Origin: Candidatus Rubrivivax defluviihabitans | Lineage (GTDB): Bacteria > Pseudomonadota > Gammaproteobacteria > Burkholderiales > Burkholderiaceae_C | Length of the DNA stretch: 64,000 nt | Assembly (NCBI GenBank): GCA_016709385.1 | Contig: JADJMW010000023.1 | Coordinates: forward strand, 75,006 to 139,005 | Reading direction: 5' to 3' | In this document: one piece after another, positions 25,956-34,288 of the stretch | Layout of the letters: each line of letters starts with the position of its first letter | Numbering within the stretch: the first letter of the stretch is position 1 | The notes under the pieces: model-generated | Database searches by the model: none | Seen by the model: the letters and a program-made list of their open reading frames with translations, nothing else | What the model was told of the DNA's origin: nothing | Position numbers and translations under genes: made by a program

Positions 25956-27431
25956 CTACTCGGCCAGTACGCGCTGGCCGGCCAGCGTCTCGGCCACGAC
26001 CAGCTTGGCCTGCAGGCCGCGGGCGATCTCGGCGAACTGGGCGCGGGCCGCGGTGTCCAGCGGCACGGCTCCGGAAGCCTTGGCCACGCTCAGTGGATCC
26101 TGGTGCCGGCCGTCGACGCGGAATTCGAAGTGCAGGTGCGGCCCGGTCGTCCAGCCCGTCATGCCGACGGCGCCCACGCGCTGGCCCTGCTCGACACGCT
26201 GACCCTGGCGCACGTCGATGCTGCTCAAGTGTGCGTACAGGGTGCTGCGCTCCTTGCCATGCTTGATCTCGACCACGTTGCCATAGCCGTTCTGGCGGCC
26301 GGCGAAGTCGACCACACCGTCGCCCACGCTGCGCACCGGCGTGCCGATGGGGGCCGCGTAGTCCACGCCAAGATGGCGCCGCTGAACGTTCAGGATCGGG
26401 TGCATGCGCATGGCAAAACCCGAGGTCACGCGCGAGAACTCCATCGGGCTGCTCAGGAAGCTGCGGCGCTTGCTTTGACCGTCGAGTCCGAAGTAGGCGC
26501 CGCGACCACTGTCCGCCTGGTACCAGACGGCGTGGTGCGCGCGGCCCGCATTGACGAACTCGGCCGCCAGCACGCGGCCTGCGCCTTCATTCCAAGGCAC
26601 CGGTTCGCCGTCGGCGGTGAGCGTTTCGTAGACGACGCTGAAGGTGTCGCCGCGACGCAGTTCGCGATGGAAGTCGATGTCGGTGGCGAAGATCTCGGCG
26701 ATCTGCGCCGCCACGGCGTCGGGGATGCCGGATTCGTCGGTGGCGCTGAACAAGGTGCTGTGGATGGAGCCGCTGGCCAAGCGCGTCTGGGCGGTGTAGG
26801 GCACGTTCTGAAGCAGCGCCAGCCAGCGGCCGTCGACGCGGCTGAGGGTGAGGCGGGTGAAGTGCGAACCGGCCAGTTCCGAACGTTCGGCTGGGTAGCG
26901 CGCCACCAGCTGCAGCAGCGCGCCGCTGGCGTCGGTCTCGACCTGCACCATCTTGCCGCCGCGGCCGCCAAGCAGCAGCCGCGCGGTGCTGTCGCTGCGC
27001 AGGAAGGCCAGGGCCTCCTGATCGCGCACGCCCAGGCGGGCGAGCAGGCCGCTGGCGGTGTCGGTGCCGCGGGTGATGTCGCTGCGCGTCAGCGTCATGT
27101 CGTGCGACGCCAGCGCCACGAGCTGCTCGGCCAGGCCGGCGGGTTCGACGACTTCGGACAGCACACGCTGCGGCAGTCGGGCTGGATCCGGCGCCAGCGG
27201 GGCCACGGCCACCGCCGTGATGCCAAAACCCGCCATCAACGCGACCGCCGTCGCGACGATGCCCAGGCGGTGCCGGCCGGCCAATGCTTTGAAGCCCTGC
27301 CAGGCGTCTGAAAGTTGTTGTGGTGCCAAAACCCGAATCTGCTTCTGATGGTCTGGCCGCGTTGCCGTAGGCACGCCACCGACCGTTGTCGACTGGATCG
27401 CCGCTGCCCGGGTTGGATGCACCGAGCCCAA
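25956..27431 (-). CDS. M23 family metallopeptidase (LytM-type, membrane anchored)
   Basis: The product has about 491 residues if the TTG at 27431 is used; the true start may be further in. A membrane helix (GIVATAVALMAGFGITAVAV) lies near residues 57-76, then a LysM/OapA-like middle region, and the M23 domain in the last 150 residues. Zinc ligands are visible: HLGVDYAAP (His, Asp) and HLHFEFRV (HxH), with LYAHLSS completing the site. It should cleave peptidoglycan cross-links in the periplasm or regulate amidases. anmK follows on the same strand; tyrS is divergent. Confidence 0.88.
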   Translation of the reverse strand: MGSVHPTRAAAIQSTTVGGVPTATRPDHQKQIRVLAPQQLSDAWQGFKALAGRHRLGIVATAVALMAGFGITAVAVAPLAPDPARLPQRVLSEVVEPAGLAEQLVALASHDMTLTRSDITRGTDTASGLLARLGVRDQEALAFLRSDSTARLLLGGRGGKMVQVETDASGALLQLVARYPAERSELAGSHFTRLTLSRVDGRWLALLQNVPYTAQTRLASGSIHSTLFSATDESGIPDAVAAQIAEIFATDIDFHRELRRGDTFSVVYETLTADGEPVPWNEGAGRVLAAEFVNAGRAHHAVWYQADSGRGAYFGLDGQSKRRSFLSSPMEFSRVTSGFAMRMHPILNVQRRHLGVDYAAPIGTPVRSVGDGVVDFAGRQNGYGNVVEIKHGKERSTLYAHLSSIDVRQGQRVEQGQRVGAVGMTGWTTGPHLHFEFRVDGRHQDPLSVAKASGAVPLDTAARAQFAEIARGLQAKLVVAETLAGQRVLAE

Positions 27432-27567
27432 GCAGGCCGTCCACTAGAATTCGAAAATCTTGCCCGCTGGGCGCCAGCCGCAACGGCTTTCACCGGCGTC
27501 ACGACTCGTGGAGTATATCCGCGCACGCCGGCCCTTCTGCCCCGAAAAAACCCCCGAACCCACTGCA

Positions 27568-28830
27568 ATGTCCGAGTCCATCCAGGCGCCGGCGGCGTCG
27601 CCGCAACCCCTGCACCCCGTCACCGACCACGTCCACGAGGCCATGGCGATCACCCGGCGCGGCTGCGAGGAATTGCTCCCCGAAGCCGACTGGCTGCGCA
27701 AGCTGGCGCGCGCCGAAGCCACTGGCCAGCCGCTGCGCGTCAAGCTCGGGCTGGATCCGACCGCGCCCGACATCCATATCGGCCACACCGTGGTGCTGAA
27801 CAAGATGCGCCAGCTGCAGGACCTGGGGCACACCGTGATCTTTCTCATCGGCGACTTCACGTCGATGATCGGCGACCCCTCGGGCCGCAACGCCACGCGG
27901 CCGCCGCTGACGCGCGAGCAGATCGAGGCCAACGCCCAGACCTACTACCGCCAGGCCAGCCTGGTGCTCGACCCGGAAAAGACCGAGATCCGCTACAACA
28001 GCGAGTGGAGCGACCCGCTAGGTGCGCGCGGCATGATCGAGCTGGCCGCCAAATACACCCTGGCGCGCATGCTGGAACGCGACGACTTCACCAAGCGCTT
28101 CAAGGCCGGCTCGCCGATCTCGGTGCACGAGTTGCTGTACCCGCTGATGCAGGGCTACGACTCGGTGGCGCTGAGGAGCGACCTCGAACTCGGCGGCACC
28201 GACCAGAAGTTCAACCTGCTCGTCGGTCGCACACTGCAGCAGGAATACGGCCAGGAACCGCAGTGTGTGCTGACCATGCCCCTGCTCGAGGGGCTCGACG
28301 GCGTGGAGAAGATGTCCAAAAGCAAGGGCAACTACGTCGGCATCACCGAGCCGGCGAACACCATGTTCGCCAAGCTGCTGTCGATCAGCGACGTGTTGAT
28401 GTGGAAGTACTACACGCTGCTGTCGTTCCGGCCCGAAGCCGAGATTGCGGTGCTCAAGCACGAGGTGGAAGCGGGGCGCAACCCCAAGGAAGCCAAGGTG
28501 ATGCTGGCGCGCGAGATCACCGCGCGCTTCCACGGCGCGGCCGCGGCCGCTGCCGCCGAGGCCGACTTCCAGCGCCGTGCCAGCGGCGGTGTGCCGGACG
28601 AAGTGCCCGAGGTGGCGCTGGGCGGAGCGCCGCTGGCCATCGGCGCGCTGCTCAAGCAGGCCGGCCTGGTGCCTTCCACGAGCGAGGCCTTGCGCATGGT
28701 GGAACAGGGCGGCGTGCGCATCGACGGTGCGGTGGTCGGCGACAAGGGCCTGAAGGTGGATGCCGGTACCTTCGTCGTGCAGGTCGGCAAGCGAAAATTT
28801 GCACGTGTCACCCTCGGCGGTGACGCCTGA
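27568..28830 (+). CDS. tyrS: Tyrosyl-tRNA synthetase
   Basis: The 420-residue class I synthetase shows HIGH in DIHIGHTVVLNK, KMSKS in EKMSKSKGNYVG, and a C-terminal S4 RNA-binding domain (about 355-415; SEALRMVEQGGVRIDG). It belongs to the TyrZ-like branch common in betaproteobacteria. The ATG at 27568 follows a C-rich leader without a strong ribosome binding site; earlier in-frame starts give a non-conserved N-terminus. Confidence 0.96.
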   Translation: MSESIQAPAASPQPLHPVTDHVHEAMAITRRGCEELLPEADWLRKLARAEATGQPLRVKLGLDPTAPDIHIGHTVVLNKMRQLQDLGHTVIFLIGDFTSMIGDPSGRNATRPPLTREQIEANAQTYYRQASLVLDPEKTEIRYNSEWSDPLGARGMIELAAKYTLARMLERDDFTKRFKAGSPISVHELLYPLMQGYDSVALRSDLELGGTDQKFNLLVGRTLQQEYGQEPQCVLTMPLLEGLDGVEKMSKSKGNYVGITEPANTMFAKLLSISDVLMWKYYTLLSFRPEAEIAVLKHEVEAGRNPKEAKVMLAREITARFHGAAAAAAAEADFQRRASGGVPDEVPEVALGGAPLAIGALLKQAGLVPSTSEALRMVEQGGVRIDGAVVGDKGLKVDAGTFVVQVGKRKFARVTLGGDA

Positions 28831-28846
28831 ACGAGCTCGCGCGGCC

Positions 28847-29737
28847 ATGCAGGTCAGCGCCTACCTGAAGCTTTCGATCGCGGTGGCGCTGGCCACCATC
28901 GCGCTGAAGACCGGCGCCTGGTGGGTCAGCGGCAGCGTCAGCCTGCTGTCCGACGCGCTGGAGTCGCTGGTCAACCTGGCCGGAGCGATGTTCGCGCTGG
29001 CCATGGTCACGGTGGCGGCGCGGCCGGCCGACGACGACCACCCCTACGGCCACCACAAGGCCGAATATTTCTCCAGCGGCTTCGAGGGCGTGCTCATCTT
29101 CGTCGCCGCGCTGGCCATCATCGTGGCCGCCGTGGACCGTCTGCTCAACCCGCGGCCGCTGGAAGCGGTGGGGCTGGGCCTGCTGCTGTCGGTGGTGAGC
29201 TCGGCCATGAACGGCGCGCTGGCCTGGTCGATGCTGCGCAAGGCGCGCAGCGCGCGCTCGATGGCGCTGGAGGCCGACGCGCGCCACCTGTTCACCGACG
29301 TCTGGACCTCGGCCGGCGTGGTGGCCGGCCTGCTGGCGGTGGTGTATACCGGCTGGCTGTGGCTGGACCCGGTGATCGCCATCGCGGTGGCGCTGAATAT
29401 CCTGCGCGAGGGCGCGTCTCTGGTGTGGCGCTCGGCCGGCGGGCTGATGGACGAGGCCATCGAACCCGAAACGCGGGCCGAGATCGACCAGGTGCTGCAA
29501 TCCTTCGGCCACCAGACCATCCGCTTCGACCATGTGGTCACGCGACGCGCCGGCCAGCGGCGTTTCGTCGACCTGCACATGCACATGCCCGCGGCCTGGA
29601 CGCTGGGCCGCGCGGCGGCCGTTCGCGCTTCGGTGGAGCAGGCCCTGATGAGCGCGGTGCCGGGACTGCGAGCCACCATCCAGCTGCTGCCGCTGGACGT
29701 GGAGGCGCACTTCGACGACGAGCAGGACCTGATTTGA
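28847..29737 (+). CDS. Cation diffusion facilitator family transporter
   Basis: The 296-residue CDF protein has six membrane helices in the first 200 residues and a cytoplasmic C-terminal domain. Metal-site motifs are present: LLSDALESLVNLAG (helix 2), DDHPYGHHKAEYF (loop) and ADARHLFTDVWTSAG (helix 5). It resembles FieF and would export Zn2+ or Fe2+ by proton antiport. Its stop overlaps the TTG start of dtd. Confidence 0.9.
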   Translation: MQVSAYLKLSIAVALATIALKTGAWWVSGSVSLLSDALESLVNLAGAMFALAMVTVAARPADDDHPYGHHKAEYFSSGFEGVLIFVAALAIIVAAVDRLLNPRPLEAVGLGLLLSVVSSAMNGALAWSMLRKARSARSMALEADARHLFTDVWTSAGVVAGLLAVVYTGWLWLDPVIAIAVALNILREGASLVWRSAGGLMDEAIEPETRAEIDQVLQSFGHQTIRFDHVVTRRAGQRRFVDLHMHMPAAWTLGRAAAVRASVEQALMSAVPGLRATIQLLPLDVEAHFDDEQDLI

Positions 29738-30174
29738 TCGCCCTCGTGCAACGGGTGAGCCAGGCGCGGGTGGAGGTGGCCGGTGAAGTGGCCGGCGCCA
29801 TCGACCACGGGCTGCTGGTGCTGGTGTGCGCCGAGCCCGCCGATACGCCGGCGCAGGCCACCCGGCTGGTCGACAAACTGCTCAAGCTGCGCATCTTCGG
29901 CGACGATGCCGGCAAGATGAACCGGAGTGTGCAGGACGTCGGCGGCGGGCTGCTCCTCGTTTCGCAGTTCACGTTGGCGGCCGACACCCGTGCCGGTAAC
30001 CGACCCAGCTTCACGGGTGCGGCACCGGCCGCACTGGGGCGCGCGCTGTACGAGGAAACGCTGCGCCTGGCGCGCGAACGCCACCCGCTGGTGCAGGCGG
30101 GCGAGTTCGGCGCCGACATGCAGGTGCACCTGGTCAACGACGGGCCGGTGACGATTCCGCTCACGCTGCGCTGA
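29734..30174 (+). CDS. dtd: D-aminoacyl-tRNA deacylase
   Basis: The 146-residue protein matches DTD in length and motifs: the catalytic LLLVSQFTLAADT and the C-terminal LVNDGPVTIPL (the Gly-Pro that gives chiral selectivity). It hydrolyses D-aminoacyl-tRNAs such as D-Tyr-tRNA; a place close to tyrS fits this. It begins with TTG inside the TTGA overlap with the upstream CDF gene; no later start keeps the conserved IALVQRVSQARV. Confidence 0.95.
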   Translation: MIALVQRVSQARVEVAGEVAGAIDHGLLVLVCAEPADTPAQATRLVDKLLKLRIFGDDAGKMNRSVQDVGGGLLLVSQFTLAADTRAGNRPSFTGAAPAALGRALYEETLRLARERHPLVQAGEFGADMQVHLVNDGPVTIPLTLR

Positions 30175-30214
30175 TACCGCAGCGCCGACGCCGCGGCTGC
30201 CGGGCGTCAGGCGA

Positions 30215-30238
30215 GAAGACGTGCGCAGGCACGTCTTC
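30215..30238. terminator. Bidirectional hairpin between dtd and the Bug-family gene
   Basis: GAAGACGTGC and GCACGTCTTC form a perfect 10-bp stem with loop GCAG. It lies between two convergent genes, 41 bp after dtd and 7 bp from the other stop. There is no long T run, so termination may be Rho-assisted or the hairpin may protect 3' ends. Confidence 0.55.
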
Positions 30239-30244
30239 ACGTCC

Positions 30245-31222
30245 TCAGTCGGCGTACTGACCTGCTGCCTTGATGACCGGTCCCCACTTCGCGATCTCGG
30301 CTTCGACGAAGTTCTTGTGGTCGACCGGATTGAGGCGGCTGTCGTTGACGACCACCGCGCCCATGGCTTCCTGGCGCTTGATGAATTCCGGATCCTTCAG
30401 CGCCTGGCGCAGTGCCGCGTTGAGCTGGTCGACAATCGGCTTGGGCGTGCCCTTGGGCGCGTATAGGCCTTGCCAGACGACGACATTGAAGCCCTTCAAG
30501 CCGAGCGCGTCGAGCGTGGGCAGGTTGCGCAGTGCTGGCGTCGTGAGCGGCTTGAGGGTGGTCACGGCGTACGCCCTGACCTTTCCGGCCTCGATCTGGC
30601 CCGAAGTGTTGGTCGTCTGGTCGCACATCAGGTCGACCTGGCCGCCCAGGATGTCGGTCATGGCCGGCGCCGTGCCCTTGTACGGCACGGTCGTCATGTC
30701 GACGGCCATCGCCTGCTGGAAGAGCAGGCCGCACAGGTGCGAAGCGGCGCCGAGGCCGGCGTTGGCGAGGTTGATCTTGCCCTTGTTGTCGGCCATCCAC
30801 TTGCGCAACTCGGTGAAGTTGCCGGCCGGCAGCGAGGGCCTGCCGATCAGTGTCATCGGTACGTCGCTGACCATGCCGAGATATTCGAAGTCGCCCAGCG
30901 TGTCGTAGGGCAATTTCCGGTACAGCGCCGGCGCGGTGGCCATTCCGATGTGGTGCAGCAGCAGGGTGTGCCCGTCGGGAGAGGCCTTGGCCACCTTGTT
31001 GGCACCCAGCGTGCCACCGGCACCGCCGACATTCTCGACCACCACGGTCTGGTTGTTGAACGCCTTGCGCAGCACCTCGGCAAGGTCGCGCGCCGACTTG
31101 TCGGTGGGGCCACCGGCGGCGAACGGCACGACGATGGTGACGGGCTTGTCGGGGAAGGCATGTGCACTGGCGGCCACGGCGGTGGCGAAGAGCGCAGCCA
31201 GCAGGTGGTGGGTCTGGATCAT
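30245..31222 (-). CDS. Bug/TctC family tripartite tricarboxylate transporter binding protein
   Basis: The protein has 325 residues with a Sec signal peptide (about residues 1-22, ending ASAHA). The family core is clear: FPDKPVTIVVPFAAGGPTDKSARDLA, then GANKVAKASPDGHTLLLHH and the C-terminal helix. These periplasmic proteins bind carboxylates or similar solutes; the family is greatly expanded in Burkholderiales, often without adjacent TctAB membrane genes, as here. It follows the CoA-ligase gene by 162 bp on the same strand, so its ligand may be the same acid, but that is a guess. Confidence 0.85.
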   Translation of the reverse strand: MIQTHHLLAALFATAVAASAHAFPDKPVTIVVPFAAGGPTDKSARDLAEVLRKAFNNQTVVVENVGGAGGTLGANKVAKASPDGHTLLLHHIGMATAPALYRKLPYDTLGDFEYLGMVSDVPMTLIGRPSLPAGNFTELRKWMADNKGKINLANAGLGAASHLCGLLFQQAMAVDMTTVPYKGTAPAMTDILGGQVDLMCDQTTNTSGQIEAGKVRAYAVTTLKPLTTPALRNLPTLDALGLKGFNVVVWQGLYAPKGTPKPIVDQLNAALRQALKDPEFIKRQEAMGAVVVNDSRLNPVDHKNFVEAEIAKWGPVIKAAGQYAD

Positions 31223-31384
31223 GAGGTGGGTCTCCGGGTTGTGGCCGACTCTTGCGCGTGCTTGCGCACCGGCGCGGAAAGGGCCGCGATCCTACCCGGA
31301 TGTCAACGCAATCTGGCCGCGTGTCCCGCGTTCACGGGCCAGCGATGGGGTCTTGCCGGTGGGGCGCTGTGCTGCGCCGGGTTG

Positions 31385-32653
31385 TCAGTCGTAGCGCCGC
31401 GCGTCCTCGATCACCTTGCCGTCGTTGGGCAGGCTGCCCGGCACGGCAAGCACGACCTCGCCGCGCAGCTTGGTCACGTCGCGCAGCGACTGCCTCACGG
31501 CCTGGACCAGGCCCTCGGGTGGACTGGAGGCCTCGGCGTGCAGAGTCATGCGGTCGTTGGCCAACTCGCCCTCGACGACCAGACGCGCGCGGCCCAGTTC
31601 GGGGTGGCGCTTGAGCACCTCGGCCACCTGGCTGGGATGCACGAACATGCCGCGCACCTTGGCCGTCTGGTCGGCGCGACCGAGCCAGCCGCGGATGCGC
31701 GCATTCGTGCGCCCGGTGGGACAGCGGCCGGGCAGCACCGCCGAGAGGTCGCCGGTGCCGAAGCGCACCAAGGGGTAGTCGGGGTTCAGCGGTGTCACCA
31801 CGACCTCGCCCACTTCGCCGTCGGGCACGGGCTCATCGGTGCCGGGGCGCACGATCTCGACGACGATGCCTTCGTCGAGCACCAGGCCCTCGCGCGCGGC
31901 GGTCTCGTAGGCGATGAGGCCGACGTCGGCCGTGCCGTAGCTCTGGTAGGCGTGCACGCCGCGTGCGGCCAACGCGTCGCGCAGCGCGGGCGGGAAGGCC
32001 TCGCCGCCGACCGAGGCCTTGGTCAGCCAGGGCAGGGTCAGGCCCAGTTCGTCGGCCTTCTCCAGCGCGATGCGCAGGAAGCTCGGCGTGCCGGCGTAGG
32101 CCTGCGGGCGCAGTTCGGCCATGGCCTGCAACTGCAGTTCGGTATTGCCCACGCCGCCGGCGAAGACGGTGCAGCCGATGGCGTGGGCGCCGGTCTCCAT
32201 CATCGAACCGGCCGGCGTGAGGTGGTAGCTGAAGCTGTTGTGCACCAGGTCGCCGGCGCGAAAACCCGCGGCGAACAAGGCACGGCCGAAGCGCCAGTAG
32301 TCGGCCTGTGCGCCTTCGGGCTCGTAGATCGGGCCCGGCGACTGGAAGACGCGCCGCGCCGTGCGCACGGCGCCCTGGGCGCGCCAGCCGATGGCCGAGA
32401 AGCCGCCGAAGGGGTCGCCGCCGGCGGCGCGTGCCGCCTTCTGGCGTTCCAGCAGTTCGTGCTTGCGCGTCACCGGCAGCCGCGCCAGCGCCTCGCGCGT
32501 GGTGATGCTCGCCGGCTCCACGCCGGCCAGCCGTTCGGCGAAGGCGGCGGTGGACAGTGCCGCGCGCAACTGCGCCGGCAGCGCGGCCAGCAGCGCTGCT
32601 TCACGGGCCTGCGGGTCGCGGAGTTCGAGGGTGTCGTAGTGGTCGTTGCTCAT
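31385..32653 (-). CDS. Phenylacetate-CoA ligase-like AMP-dependent synthetase
   Basis: The 422-residue protein is related to PaaK. Features include FQSPGPIYEPEG near residue 103 in place of the Ser/Thr-rich P-loop, HNSFSYHLTPAGSMMETGAHAIGCTV, the adenylate-binding YQSYGTADVGLIAYE and RFGTGDLSAVLPG with the Asp contacting ribose, then the C-terminal domain with GRADQTAKVRGMFVHPSQV. It activates an aromatic or aryl acid to its CoA thioester via an acyl-AMP. The canonical P-loop appears altered, so substrate and activity need testing. It is near the end of the Liv-ABC operon. Confidence 0.78.
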   Translation of the reverse strand: MSNDHYDTLELRDPQAREAALLAALPAQLRAALSTAAFAERLAGVEPASITTREALARLPVTRKHELLERQKAARAAGGDPFGGFSAIGWRAQGAVRTARRVFQSPGPIYEPEGAQADYWRFGRALFAAGFRAGDLVHNSFSYHLTPAGSMMETGAHAIGCTVFAGGVGNTELQLQAMAELRPQAYAGTPSFLRIALEKADELGLTLPWLTKASVGGEAFPPALRDALAARGVHAYQSYGTADVGLIAYETAAREGLVLDEGIVVEIVRPGTDEPVPDGEVGEVVVTPLNPDYPLVRFGTGDLSAVLPGRCPTGRTNARIRGWLGRADQTAKVRGMFVHPSQVAEVLKRHPELGRARLVVEGELANDRMTLHAEASSPPEGLVQAVRQSLRDVTKLRGEVVLAVPGSLPNDGKVIEDARRYD

Positions 32654-32676
32654 CGGGTCAGGCCTTCACTGTGCGT

Positions 32677-33102
32677 TCACCGTGCGGGCCGGGCTCGGGC
32701 GGGTCGGCACGGCCTTGTCGTCTCGCCCGTGTCGATGCCGATGTCGCGCTGCAGCTTCTTGGTCAGCCGGCTGGCCACCAGAGCATGCGAGCGGCGCACC
32801 AGCGCATCGAGGTCGGCGCCCTCCAGACCGTGGACGCGACCGACCTGCACCCATTTCGCACGCGCCAGATAGGGCGCCGGGACCACACCCGGCACGCCGG
32901 TCAGTTCCAAAAAACGTTCGTCGTCGACCTTGAACGAGCAGGTGGCGGCGCGGCCGGCTTCGAGCAGGAAGACGCAGAACATCTTGCCGCCGACGCTGTA
33001 GACGAGGTCGGCGCCCCATTTGATGTCCTCGGTGGCACCGGGCAGCGTGGCGGCCAGCGCACGCTGGGGCTCGAAGTCCGGGGCGGGGCGCGGGCGTGCC
33101 AT
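32677..33102 (-). CDS. MmcQ/YjbR family protein
   Basis: The 141-residue protein has the YjbR fold signature: ALAATLPGATEDIKWGADLVYSVGG (early helix), CSFKVDDERFLELTG and APYLARAKWVQVGR, then a long helix with LVRRSHALVASRLTKKLQ. These small proteins resemble DNA-binding folds but have no proven general role. It overlaps the upstream 97-residue gene by one base (TGATG), so it is coupled to the transport/ligase operon. Confidence 0.75.
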   Translation of the reverse strand: MARPRPAPDFEPQRALAATLPGATEDIKWGADLVYSVGGKMFCVFLLEAGRAATCSFKVDDERFLELTGVPGVVPAPYLARAKWVQVGRVHGLEGADLDALVRRSHALVASRLTKKLQRDIGIDTGETTRPCRPARARPAR

Positions 33103-33395
33103 CAGTCCTCGCGCTCCCAGCGCGCCAGCCGATGCTTCACTTCATCCAGCAGCTTGCGTATATCGGCCGCACCCTCGAGCACCTGCGAGTCCCACTCGGG
33201 TGTCAGCATCAGGCGCCGTGCGAGGCGGGCTCGGATCGTGTCGCCCTCGGCTGACAGTTCGAGCACGCGCTTGCCACGCAACTCGAAGCCTGTGCCACGT
33301 TCGGCCAGGCCCAGGTCGCGCAACGATCGCCGCAGCGTCACCAGCGCCGGCTCGGGCTTGAAGGGTGGCGGCGCGAAGCCGAAGTCGTCGCTCAC
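33102..33395 (-). CDS. Conserved hypothetical protein, 97 residues
   Basis: The small soluble protein starts at GTG and lies 10 bp after livF. It begins with an acidic/Pro-rich stretch (SDDFGFAPPPFKPEP) and ends in a charged helix (ADIRKLLDEVKHRLARWERED); no motif or family is recognised. Its placement between livF and the YjbR gene, with a one-base overlap, supports it as a real gene of the operon. Confidence 0.6.
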   Translation of the reverse strand: MSDDFGFAPPPFKPEPALVTLRRSLRDLGLAERGTGFELRGKRVLELSAEGDTIRARLARRLMLTPEWDSQVLEGAADIRKLLDEVKHRLARWERED

Positions 33396-33405
33396 GACGG
33401 CGACC

Positions 33406-34212
33406 TCAGGACAACCAGCGCTTGCGCCGCTTGTAGCTCTTCACGTCGCGGAAGCTCTTGCGGTCGCCGCCGCCCATGCCGAGGTAGAACTCCTTCACGT
33501 CCTCGTTCTCGCGCAGGTCCTTGGCCGCGCCTTCCATGACGATGCGGCCGCTTTCCAGGATGTAGCCGTGGTCGGCATAACGCAGCGCCATGTTGGTGTT
33601 CTGCTCGGCCAGCAGGAAGGTCACCTTCTCGCGCTGGTTGAGGTCCTTCACGATCTCGAACACCTCTTCCACGATCTGCGGCGCCAGGCCCATGCTGGGC
33701 TCGTCGAGCAGCACCATCTTCGGATTCGCCATCAGCGCGCGGCCGATGGCGCACATCTGCTGTTCGCCACCGCTGGTGTAAGCGGCCTGGCTGGTGCGGC
33801 GCGTCTTCAGGCGCGGGAAATAGTTGTAGACCTTCTCCAGCGTCTGAGCGATGGCGGCCTTGCCGTCCTTGCGCGTGTAGGCGCCGGTCATCAGGTTGTC
33901 CTCGATGCTCAGGTGGGCGAAGCAATGCCGGCCCTCCATGACCTGGATCACGCCGCGGTTGACCATCTCGCTGGTGCTGAGCTTCTCGATGCGCTCGCCG
34001 CGCAGTTCGATGCTGCCCTTGGTGACCTCGCCGCGCTCGCCGGCGAGCAGGTTGGAAACGGCGCGCAGCGTGGTCGTCTTGCCGGCGCCGTTGCCGCCCA
34101 GGATGGCCACCACGCCGCCTTCGGGCACCTGCAGGCTCACGCCCTTCAGCACCAGGATGACGTGGTTGTAGATGACCTCGATGCCGTTGACGTTGAGGAG
34201 GATGTTGCTCAT
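33406..34212 (-). CDS. livF: Branched-chain amino acid-type ABC transporter ATP-binding protein LivF
   Basis: The 268-residue ATPase has Walker A GGNGAGKTT, the signature region with TSGGEQQMCAIGRALM and Walker B MVLLDEPSMGLAP. The C-terminal tail beyond the usual LivF end (DVKEFYLGMGGGDRKSFRDVKSYKRRKRWLS region) is a feature of the HAAT subgroup linked to aromatic or acyl-acid ligases in betaproteobacteria. It pairs with LivG as the two nucleotide-binding subunits. ATG at 34212. Confidence 0.93.
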   Translation of the reverse strand: MSNILLNVNGIEVIYNHVILVLKGVSLQVPEGGVVAILGGNGAGKTTTLRAVSNLLAGERGEVTKGSIELRGERIEKLSTSEMVNRGVIQVMEGRHCFAHLSIEDNLMTGAYTRKDGKAAIAQTLEKVYNYFPRLKTRRTSQAAYTSGGEQQMCAIGRALMANPKMVLLDEPSMGLAPQIVEEVFEIVKDLNQREKVTFLLAEQNTNMALRYADHGYILESGRIVMEGAAKDLRENEDVKEFYLGMGGGDRKSFRDVKSYKRRKRWLS

Positions 34213-34229
34213 GGTTGGCCTGGTTTGGG

Positions 34230-34280
34230 CTTGTTCGAACACCGCGCGCGGTGCTCGAACAAGGGCCCCGCGGGGCCCTT
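34230..34280. other. Hairpin pair in the gap between the binding-protein gene and livF
   Basis: Two strong dyads fill the 76-bp gap. The first, 34230-34263, pairs CTTGTTCGA...TCGAACAAG around a CACCGCGCGCGGTG core. The second, 34261-34280, is a perfect 20-bp palindrome (AAGGGCCCCG and its complement). They lie immediately downstream of the binding-protein gene. This position is typical of structures that stabilise the abundant binding-protein message or partly terminate before livF. Confidence 0.6.
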
Positions 34281-34288
34281 GCCAGTGA

